A stretch of DNA of 6,554 bases from Emticicia sp943368675 (lineage in GTDB: Bacteria > Bacteroidota > Bacteroidia > Cytophagales > Spirosomataceae): positions 1 to 6,554 of the forward strand of contig CALRLN020000315.1 of NCBI GenBank assembly GCA_943368675.1, written 5' to 3'. The position numbers were made by a program, and so were the translations under genes. The notes beneath the pieces are model-generated. The model was given only the letters and a program-made list of their open reading frames with translations. It did no database searches and had not been told where the DNA came from. The number at the start of each line of letters is the position of its first letter. Position 1 is the first letter of the stretch. Shown piece after piece: positions 1-5,601 of the stretch.

Positions 1-348
1 CAGGCAGGTTACATACCAGTACTGGCTCATCCCGAGCGCTATATCAGTTTGAATAATATTGATACACTTACCCGATTGCTATTTAATGGGATTCTTTTTC
101 AGGTGAATATCGGGTCATTAAGTGGCTATTATTCTAAACAGGCGCAGGAGGTAGCCGAAATTCTGGTTAAAAAGAATATGGTTGCATTTTTCGGCAGTAA
201 TTGCCACAACGAAAGCCAGTTGAAAAGCATAAAAGCCGCTTACGAATTGCCGTATTTCCGTAAATCTGCAAGCGAAAATGTACTCAATAATACCTTAATG
301 GAGAGCCAGTCTCAGTATTGGTCAGCAAAATTGTATTCCAGAATCTGA
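1..348 (+). CDS. CpsB/YwqE-type PHP-family tyrosine-protein phosphatase (5'-truncated by window edge)
   Basis: The C-terminal 115 residues of a protein whose start lies before the window. The frame is open from base 1, and the conserved motif YIPVLAHPERY (residues 4-14 of the visible part) lies at its very beginning, so an internal start near base 49 is unlikely. This motif, followed by FQVNIGSLSGYY (33-44) and GSNCHN (65-70), is the signature of the manganese-dependent PHP phosphatases CpsB, CapC and YwqE. These remove phosphate from tyrosine-rich tails of bacterial tyrosine kinases and so control capsule or exopolysaccharide chain export from the cytoplasmic side. Partner kinase and export genes would be expected upstream, outside the window. 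One oddity: the last metal-binding motif is normally Asp-x-His, but here it reads Asn67-Cys-His69. The family call is firm; whether it is catalytically active is not. The lpxH-like gene converges on it after 88 bases, with no convincing terminator between. Confidence 0.88.
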   Translation, partial: QAGYIPVLAHPERYISLNNIDTLTRLLFNGILFQVNIGSLSGYYSKQAQEVAEILVKKNMVAFFGSNCHNESQLKSIKAAYELPYFRKSASENVLNNTLMESQSQYWSAKLYSRI

Positions 349-436
349 TTCTTTTTTATAGTATCAGTGAATGATATGATAAAACTTTTGCTTAACAAGA
401 ACACATAGAGACCAGTAGTATCCTGATAAGTCCGCA

Positions 437-1195
437 TTACCGGGATTTCAGCACCATATCTTCGCCGTCAAAAACGGCATAGCTATCATACCATATCCAA
501 TCGCCCAGATTGATATAACGGGCAGTAGGAGAAATTTTCATATCCACTTTGGTGTGCCGGTGCCCAAAAATATAATAATCATGGTGAGTTTTGGCTTCTA
601 TTTCTTTAGAGTATCCTACCAGATGCTCTTTATCATCGCCCAGATACTTTTCCGGTTCTCTTTTTTTCCGCCAGCTATGCTTACTCCAGAGGTTGCCAAG
701 AAACATGCCCAGATTTGGGTGCACAATTCTGTTAAATAAAAACCGGGGAAGTTTTCCTTCAAAAATCACTTGCAAAAACTTGTAACTATAGTCGCCCTTG
801 CCCAATCCATCGCCATGCCCGATATAGAATTTCTTTCCATTAAAAATATAGCTCCGCGGCCTACGTATAGTCTTTATGTTGAGTTCAGATTCAAAATAAT
901 CGGTCATCCACATATCCCTGTTACCCAGGAACACTATAATTTCGATACCAGCATCAGACAACTCGCCTAATTTACCCAGAAAACGAACAAAACCTTTAGG
1001 CACTACCATTTTGTATTCAAACCAGAAATCAAACAAATCACCTACCAGAAAAATAATTTCGGCATCATGCTTAATATCATCCAGCCATGCTACAATTCGT
1101 TTTTCCCTATTGAGGCTATCCAGATGCGTAGGTGCTCCTAAATGAAAATCAGAAGCAAAATATATCTTCTTGCCGGGTGATAAGTGTCGGTTCAA
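437..1195 (-). CDS. lpxH: UDP-2,3-diacylglucosamine diphosphatase (LpxH-type metallophosphoesterase)
   Basis: Predicted to cleave the pyrophosphate bond of UDP-2,3-diacylglucosamine to give lipid X and UMP, the fourth step of lipid A synthesis, acting peripherally at the inner membrane. The calcineurin-like phosphoesterase motifs appear in order: SDFHLG (Asp16, His18), GDLFDFW (Asp53, Asp56), GNRD (91-94), GHGD (126-129) and GHRH (211-214). Arginine in GNRD instead of the more general GNHD is typical of LpxH. At 252 residues it is slightly longer than the E. coli enzyme (about 240). The start is taken as TTG at 1195-1193: an in-frame stop lies ten codons upstream, no ATG or GTG lies between, and the first core strand (KKIYFASD) begins nine residues in. 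A -7 promoter match lies about 45 bases upstream. LpxH and LpxG/LpxI-like activities are not fully separable by eye, but LpxH is the best fit. Confidence 0.88.
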   Translation of the reverse strand: MNRHLSPGKKIYFASDFHLGAPTHLDSLNREKRIVAWLDDIKHDAEIIFLVGDLFDFWFEYKMVVPKGFVRFLGKLGELSDAGIEIIVFLGNRDMWMTDYFESELNIKTIRRPRSYIFNGKKFYIGHGDGLGKGDYSYKFLQVIFEGKLPRFLFNRIVHPNLGMFLGNLWSKHSWRKKREPEKYLGDDKEHLVGYSKEIEAKTHHDYYIFGHRHTKVDMKISPTARYINLGDWIWYDSYAVFDGEDMVLKSR

Positions 1196-1240
1196 TTGTG
1201 TAATTTTGTCGTTCGGAACTCTTTATAAATCTTTGTTCTG

Positions 1241-1248
1241 CAAAAATA
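1241..1248 (-). promoter_or_regulatory. Candidate -7 promoter element for the lpxH-like gene
   Basis: On the minus strand this reads TATTTTTG, an exact match to the Bacteroidota -7 consensus TAnnTTTG. It would place the transcript start some 40 bases before the TTG start codon. No clear TTG-type -33 box is seen at the usual distance upstream. A 7-base inverted repeat (TATAAAT at 1224-1230, ATTTATA at 1253-1259) flanks the element, though AT-rich repeats of this size can arise by chance. Confidence 0.5.
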
Positions 1249-1280
1249 CATAATTTATAGTGCTTTAATAAAATTTGATT

Positions 1281-1309
1281 TTGTTAAAAATCTTCTTTCC
1301 TTATCTTTA
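1281..1309 (+). promoter_or_regulatory. Candidate Bacteroidota-type promoter for the receiver-hydrolase-nuclease unit
   Basis: A TTG box at 1281-1283, preceded by two more T residues, and TATCTTTA at 1302-1309 are separated by 18 bases. The second box matches TAnnTTTG at all but its last base, and the spacing suits the -33/-7 arrangement known in this phylum. Transcription would begin around 1315, leaving a leader of about 30 bases that ends in an A-rich stretch (TTAAAAAAATAT) just before the ATG, with no Shine-Dalgarno motif. Confidence 0.5.
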
Positions 1310-1344
1310 CACCAAAATAGCAGAGACCAAACTTAAAAAAATAT

Positions 1345-1722
1345 ATGCCTTCAATGAAACGAGTATTGATAGCCGAAGACAGTTCAGTAATTCAGAACTT
1401 AGCAAAGAAGATTCTGGAATTCCAGAATTTTGAAATTACCGCTGTGAAAAACGGGGAACAAGTAATGCAACTGCTTGAAAAAGAAGACTTTGACATTCTG
1501 CTTCTTGATATAAACATGCCGATCATGGATGGTATGGAGTGTATCAAAGCTATTCGTGAGTTGGGCGATAAGAAAAAAGCCAATGTTCCGGCTGTTGCTA
1601 TTACCGGAAATGCCAAAAACTATTCTGAAGATGACTTCAAGAATGCAGGATTCAATGATGCTTTAATGAAGCCCTTGAATTTCGACAAACTGGTAACAGT
1701 TGTAAAAGGATTAACAGAGTAG
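1345..1722 (+). CDS. Single-domain response regulator (CheY-like receiver)
   Basis: A 125-residue protein consisting of one receiver domain and nothing else. The acidic pair Glu11-Asp12, the phosphoacceptor Asp55 in LLLDINMP, the switch Thr87 and the invariant Lys109 in MKPL are all present, so it should accept phosphate from a histidine kinase or phosphotransfer protein. Without an output domain it must act through protein contact, as CheY and Spo0F do, or as a phosphate relay or sink. No kinase is encoded in the window, so the partner is unknown. The ATG at 1345 is chosen because it follows an A-rich leader; a second ATG three codons later would also retain the whole domain. The gene diverges from lpxH and is followed after 62 bases, which include a strong hairpin, by the hydrolase gene. 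An 18-base perfect palindrome lies within it. Confidence 0.9.
   Translation: MPSMKRVLIAEDSSVIQNLAKKILEFQNFEITAVKNGEQVMQLLEKEDFDILLLDINMPIMDGMECIKAIRELGDKKKANVPAVAITGNAKNYSEDDFKNAGFNDALMKPLNFDKLVTVVKGLTE
1411..1428. repeat. 18-base perfect palindrome inside the receiver gene
   Basis: ATTCTGGAATTCCAGAAT equals its own reverse complement over all 18 bases, centred on GAATTC. It encodes ordinary first-helix residues of the receiver (around Ile23-Asn28), so protein coding alone may explain it. The palindrome itself is seen directly; any regulatory function is speculative. Confidence 0.6.
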
Positions 1723-1745
1723 TTGTAAAGAGAATCTAATCTTCC

Positions 1746-1772
1746 GGTAGCAATCTGAAAAGATTGCTTACC
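1746..1772 (+). other. Intergenic RNA hairpin with GAAA tetraloop
   Basis: GGTAGCAATCT (1746-1756) and AGATTGCTTACC (1761-1772) pair over 11 base pairs with a single bulged T, closing a GAAA loop. It lies after the receiver stop (1722) and ends 12 bases before the hydrolase ATG (1785). There is no run of T after the stem (the sequence continues GTACCTTTCAGC), so it is not a textbook intrinsic terminator. It could stabilise the 3' end of the receiver message, act as a processing site or partial terminator, or affect translation of the next gene. Confidence 0.6.
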
Positions 1773-1784
1773 GTACCTTTCAGC

Positions 1785-2567
1785 ATGCAAGTAACTTTTC
1801 TCGGAACAGGTACCTCGGCGGGTGTTCCCGTGCTTACATGCAGATGCGAAGTCTGCAATTCACTCGATTTCAGAGATAAGCGTCTGCGGGTATCTGTCTG
1901 GATAGAAGTGAATGGCAAGAGTTTTATTATTGACACCGGCCCTGACTTCAGGCAACAGGCACTACGTGAAAGAATCTCCCAGCTTGATGCAATCATCTAT
2001 ACACACGAACACAAAGACCACACCGCTGGCCTTGATGACGTTCGTCCTTTTAATTACCTCAATGGCATACGGCATCTGAACCTCTACGGTCATCAGCGCG
2101 TGTTAAACCAGTTAAAAAGAGAATTTGCCTACGCTTTTGAGGATATTAAATATCCGGGGGTACCCTTGCTCAATTTACAGGAAATAAACACCGGAGAGTC
2201 AAAGCCTCTTATCATAGAAGGGCTTGAGTTTACACCAATCGAAGTTCTACATCATCGCCTGCCTGTGCTGGGGTTTCGTATTGGCGGTTTCACTTATATT
2301 ACTGACGTGAATTTCATTTCTGAAAAAGAAATGGGAAAGATCTATGGCACACAGGTGCTTGTGCTGGGTGCTTTGCAACGTGAGTCGCATATTTCTCATT
2401 TTAATTTAAGCGAGGCAATTGAGGTAGCCCGGAAAATCAATGCACCAACCACTTATTTAACGCATATCAGCCACAAAATGGGCCTGCACGCTGATGTAGA
2501 AAAAGAACTGCCGGATAATATTCGTTTAGCGTATGATGGCCTGAAAATAAGCTTGCCGAACCCTTGA
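1785..2567 (+). CDS. PhnP-like metallo-beta-lactamase-fold hydrolase
   Basis: A 260-residue cytosolic enzyme of the metallo-beta-lactamase fold, predicted to be a metal-dependent phosphodiesterase. It opens with FLGTGTSAGVPV and a CxCxxC cluster (Cys19, Cys21, Cys24), which in PhnP-type enzymes forms a structural zinc site. The catalytic signature HEHKDH follows (His74, His76, Asp78, His79), then His156/His157 before LPVLGFRIG, Asp174 in YITDVNF, and THISH (His227, His230). This order and the C-terminal LAYDGLKI match E. coli PhnP, which hydrolyses 5-phosphoribosyl 1,2-cyclic phosphate. No other phosphonate-degradation genes are nearby, so the true substrate may be another cyclic phosphate or a nucleotide product. 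ATG at 1785 is preferred over an in-frame TTG at 1764, which would lie in the hairpin and add residues before the first strand. The FAN1-like gene starts 23 bases downstream, suggesting co-transcription. Confidence 0.85.
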   Translation: MQVTFLGTGTSAGVPVLTCRCEVCNSLDFRDKRLRVSVWIEVNGKSFIIDTGPDFRQQALRERISQLDAIIYTHEHKDHTAGLDDVRPFNYLNGIRHLNLYGHQRVLNQLKREFAYAFEDIKYPGVPLLNLQEINTGESKPLIIEGLEFTPIEVLHHRLPVLGFRIGGFTYITDVNFISEKEMGKIYGTQVLVLGALQRESHISHFNLSEAIEVARKINAPTTYLTHISHKMGLHADVEKELPDNIRLAYDGLKISLPNP

Positions 2568-2590
2568 TATAAGAATATTGTTTGCTGAAT

Positions 2591-4315
2591 ATGGCAGAGC
2601 AAAACGAGCTTCCTCCCAAATATTATCTCGAATACTTCAATTACCTGCTGGACTTTGTTCAGGAGAAGTACCGCCATATATTGAATGAAAACGAGTGGCG
2701 CTTCTTACGTAAATACTATTGCCTGAGCGAAGATGCTCAATGTTTGTTTATCCGTTTCAGTAATCGCAAAGGTTTGTTTTTTAAGGTCAATAAGCTATCA
2801 TACGCTGAGTTGACTGATATTCCGGCGTTGCTGAATGAGTTGCTTGAAAGAGAGTTTATTGAGCATATTAATGCCGCAAAACATGAGACTTTCGGCAAAG
2901 AGCTACTGGGCGTTTTCGGAAAAGACGAATTAGCGAACAGATTTTCTAAAATAATTGCTGTTTCGCAGGAGAACCTTCCGAAAGCTGAAAGAATCTCATA
3001 TAAAAAACTCAAAAAAGAAGAATTGGTAGAGACAATTCTGAAAGCCTTTAGCTTTGAAGAAATCGTTGAGGCCATTCTGGATTTAGAGCCTGTTGTTAAG
3101 GTATGTTTTGAGTTTGAAGTAACCTTCATGAAGTTTCTGTTCTTCGGGAATCGCTATCTTGATATGACAGAGTTTGTGGTAAGAGACTTAGGCCTGGTAC
3201 AATACGAAAGCCACGATGATGATAAACTCGTAGCCCGTTTCAATACCCGCAAAGATGCTGAAGATAAATGGCTCATTACTGACCAGAATGATCTCTTCCT
3301 TCAATTAAAGGACACCTCTCCCCCACTGGAGGTCTATGATTGGTTCATGAACTTTACAGATTCAGTAACTGACCTGAGTGAAATAGCCAGACCTGCCTAT
3401 GAAAGACTTATACTGAAAGTGGCTACTTATCTGGAGAAAAGTAAATTATACGACGAAGCCCTGAACACCTATCGCCTTACTGAACAAGTACCGTCAAGAG
3501 AAAGGCAGGTGCGTACTCTGCAAAAACTAGGGCATATTGATGAGGCGCTTTCACTGTGCCAACTCATGATTGAGTTTCCGAAAAATGCGGATGAAAAGTT
3601 CTATGCCACAGATTTCATGGCTCAGGTAAGCAGCAAAAAACGGGTGCATAAAAAAAGCACAACCTCATGGCTGCATCAGTCAGAATCTATTACGATTTCA
3701 GAAGGCTTCCGCCATCAGGTAGAAATGGGCGTAGTTGATTATTATGTAAACGAAGGAAAACTGGCTGTTTTTTCTGAAAATCATATCTGGCGGGCTATTT
3801 TTGGTTTAATCTTCTGGGATATTGTTTTCGACCCGAGTCTGGTAGCCTTTCATCACCCTTTTCAGCGCCGCCCCTCTGACTTATACCTGCCTGATTTTTA
3901 TGAGAAACGCCAAGATTTAATCATCAGTCATTTAGAGAGCTTTGATAATATACAAACACTGTTGGTCTATATGGGTGAGCGATACGAATCAAAATTCGGT
4001 ATTGCCAATCCCTTTGTGTCCTGGCTGGAAGAAATCTGGGTGATTGTCAGAAAAGCAGTAGAGGTGATTAATTTCGACTCTCTGAAAAAGATTCTGCACG
4101 AAATGTCTAAAAATCTTGTGGAAAACCTACGTGGTTTTCCTGACCTTTTCATGTGGGACGACAACGAATATTGTTTTGTAGAAGTAAAATCACCCACCGA
4201 CAACCTCTCCAACCAGCAATTATTCTGGCTACAGTTTTTTAAAGAAATAGGGGTCAATTCTAAAGTTCTGAGGGTTTATTGGGAGAAGGAGGAAATCGTT
4301 TTGATCTCTGATTGA
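2591..4315 (+). CDS. FAN1-type structure-specific nuclease with VRR-NUC domain
   Basis: A 574-residue protein with the architecture of bacterial FAN1 homologues. FAN1 enzymes are metal-dependent 5'-flap endonucleases and exonucleases that unhook DNA interstrand crosslinks. The N-terminal region (about 8-90) has the family pattern around YYLEYFNYLLDF, LRKYYCLS and RFSNRKGLFF, and a lysine-rich KKLKKEELV segment (138-146) suggests the DNA-binding SAP-like part. Helical repeats resembling TPRs follow (about 267-330). The nuclease core begins with Glu396 in FSENHIW, before IFGLIFWDIVF, the counterpart of catalytic Glu834 in human FAN1. The C-terminal VRR-NUC domain has FPDLF (Asp518) and VEVKSPTD (Glu531, Lys533), the PD-(D/E)xK triad, then NLSNQQLFWL. 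All expected catalytic residues are intact. ATG at 2591 is chosen over an in-frame TTG three codons earlier. It follows the hydrolase gene by 23 bases and is probably the last gene of this unit, since the next gene converges on it. Confidence 0.88.
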   Translation: MAEQNELPPKYYLEYFNYLLDFVQEKYRHILNENEWRFLRKYYCLSEDAQCLFIRFSNRKGLFFKVNKLSYAELTDIPALLNELLEREFIEHINAAKHETFGKELLGVFGKDELANRFSKIIAVSQENLPKAERISYKKLKKEELVETILKAFSFEEIVEAILDLEPVVKVCFEFEVTFMKFLFFGNRYLDMTEFVVRDLGLVQYESHDDDKLVARFNTRKDAEDKWLITDQNDLFLQLKDTSPPLEVYDWFMNFTDSVTDLSEIARPAYERLILKVATYLEKSKLYDEALNTYRLTEQVPSRERQVRTLQKLGHIDEALSLCQLMIEFPKNADEKFYATDFMAQVSSKKRVHKKSTTSWLHQSESITISEGFRHQVEMGVVDYYVNEGKLAVFSENHIWRAIFGLIFWDIVFDPSLVAFHHPFQRRPSDLYLPDFYEKRQDLIISHLESFDNIQTLLVYMGERYESKFGIANPFVSWLEEIWVIVRKAVEVINFDSLKKILHEMSKNLVENLRGFPDLFMWDDNEYCFVEVKSPTDNLSNQQLFWLQFFKEIGVNSKVLRVYWEKEEIVLISD

Positions 4316-4361
4316 CCTGATTATGCTGATGTCTGATAATTTGACTATTCCAAAGATTAGT

Positions 4362-4397
4362 AATCATTAAGAATTAAATCCGTGAAATCATAAAATC
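4362..4397. repeat. Degenerate AAATC short tandem repeats in the convergent intergenic region
   Basis: Four AATC units start at 4362, 4377, 4386 and 4394, the last three as AAATC spaced 9 and 8 bases apart. A GC-rich block (CCGCGGCGGCGG, 4400-4411) follows at once and stands out from the AT-rich surroundings. The block could form only a small stem (GCGG with CCGC on the minus strand) and has no T-run, so it is not a convincing terminator. Similar AATC-periodic strings occur between genes in other Bacteroidota, as far as I recall; that link is tentative. Confidence 0.35.
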
Positions 4398-4443
4398 AGC
4401 CGCGGCGGCGGACCGCTCAATCAAAGTTCAGACAGATACTCAA

Positions 4444-5601
4444 TCAATACTTACTCCCTGCTCCGCCTCCACCAAAATCTCCTCCACCAAATTTCATTTT
4501 TCCACCTTGCCCCTGATTTGATAATGCCTGACTGACAAGAAATGCCTCAAAATCTCGGTATTTGCTTGCCTGGGTCTGTTGATAAGCTAAACCCCATTTA
4601 GGTGTGCGGAAAAACCAGATTCCCCAAACAGAGAAGCCAACAAGGGCTGCTCCGCCCAATGTCAGTGCCCATTCAATAGGGAGTGCAGAGAAATAAAAAC
4701 GATAGGTAAAAATAGAAAAGGCAAAAGCCAGTATCCCGACCATTACCATCTTTCTATCCTGATTTTTCAGACCAAAAAACAGATAGGCAAACGGAATGGC
4801 AATGGTAAACACATAAAATAAAGGAGCAAATGACACTTGTGTTGAGTTACTGATATTATTGAGCATGGCGTTTCCCTCTCGCACTACCAGATAGTTGCCA
4901 CCCAGATAAAATGTTATCAGGCTACCCGTTTCAATGCATATCTGCGCATCAGTATAATAGGCCGAATCGGCCTTTTTCTGCCACCATCCGGCAAAGAAAA
5001 AACTTATAGCTGATACTGCCATCATTACAAAAGGCACAACCAGTTTGCCTATGGGAAACTCTATGCTTAATGTAAACCAGAAACATATCCAGACCACAAA
5101 AATAGCAATTGCCACAAACGGGTCACCGTAGCGCAATAAGAAAGGGATGAAAACCAGTAACGATAAAAAATAATAAGAATACAGCGACCAATGAAAATCT
5201 GTAATTGCAAAGATAGTGGTCAGAAAAGAGCCTATGGCAACATATAACAGGGCATTATCAGTGCCTGACCGATAGAGTTTTCTGCTTTTAATGAAGTACT
5301 CCAGCACAAAAAGCAGCCCGATACCATTTCCGAGGCAAACAGCCGCTAAACCTATACTGGATTCCATTAAGGATGAAAACAACAAGACTGACAGAAAGCC
5401 GAAAGTTGCAGAAATAGCCACATTAGTAAAAATAAACAGGCCAAACTCAATAAATATATTAGGCTGATAAAATTCTACAGGAAAGAGTTTTCTGGCCTCT
5501 TGGTATTGTTCTTCGCTCAAAACTTTTTCCTCATACCACTCTTTAATAATATCCTGATTATCAATGTTATCAACCCAAGTTTCATTATATGCCTTTTTCA
5601 T
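4444..5601 (-). CDS. Polytopic membrane protein with glycine-rich C-terminal tail (DUF2157-like, function unknown)
   Basis: A 385-residue integral membrane protein of unknown function. A soluble N-terminal stretch (1-48) contains WYEEKVLSEEQYQEA, which resembles the short helical segment preceding the first membrane span in DUF2157-type proteins. It is followed by nine or ten hydrophobic segments (roughly 49-77, 82-104, 116-133, 139-156, 161-178, 187-205, 222-240, 259-277, 285-300 and 308-331). The last 45 residues are hydrophilic and finish with KFGGGDFGGGGAGSKY, a glycine-rich tail like those at the ends of some TPM-domain and DUF2207 membrane proteins. No catalytic motif is recognisable. 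The ATG at 5601 overlaps the stop of the upstream membrane gene by four bases (ATGA), so the two are probably translated together and may form one complex. The DUF2157 link rests on the N-terminal pattern and topology only. Confidence 0.8.
   Translation of the reverse strand: MKKAYNETWVDNIDNQDIIKEWYEEKVLSEEQYQEARKLFPVEFYQPNIFIEFGLFIFTNVAISATFGFLSVLLFSSLMESSIGLAAVCLGNGIGLLFVLEYFIKSRKLYRSGTDNALLYVAIGSFLTTIFAITDFHWSLYSYYFLSLLVFIPFLLRYGDPFVAIAIFVVWICFWFTLSIEFPIGKLVVPFVMMAVSAISFFFAGWWQKKADSAYYTDAQICIETGSLITFYLGGNYLVVREGNAMLNNISNSTQVSFAPLFYVFTIAIPFAYLFFGLKNQDRKMVMVGILAFAFSIFTYRFYFSALPIEWALTLGGAALVGFSVWGIWFFRTPKWGLAYQQTQASKYRDFEAFLVSQALSNQGQGGKMKFGGGDFGGGGAGSKY
4466..4491 (-). repeat. 11-base direct repeat encoding the FGGG tail
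   Basis: CCTCCACCAAA occurs at 4466-4476 and again at 4481-4491 on the plus strand, a 15-base period. On the coding (minus) strand it gives two FGGG units five residues apart (FGGGD then FGGGG). The in-frame period suggests the tail grew by a small duplication and might vary in copy number between strains. Confidence 0.55.

Noticed and set aside
49..51. TTG at 49 as the start of the phosphatase
   Set aside because: The conserved AHPERY motif lies upstream in the same open frame, so the gene is cut by the window edge rather than starting here.
349..436. Terminator between the converging phosphatase and lpxH-like genes
   Set aside because: Only a weak five-base stem (TATCA/TGATA) is visible, with no adjacent T-run in a suitable place.
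554..970. Three short plus-strand open frames opposite the lpxH-like gene
   Set aside because: They lie wholly antisense to a well-conserved enzyme, overlap one another and have no recognisable domain.
1764..1784. Upstream TTG start for the PhnP-like hydrolase
   Set aside because: It falls within the hairpin stem and adds seven residues before the conserved first strand; ATG at 1785 fits the family better.
2737..3129. Minus-strand open frame of 130 codons
   Set aside because: It is antisense to the FAN1-like gene, has a low-complexity Ser-rich composition and shows no family pattern.
4398..4420. GC-rich block as an intrinsic terminator
   Set aside because: The best stem is only four base pairs (GCGG/CCGC) and no uninterrupted T-run follows in either direction.
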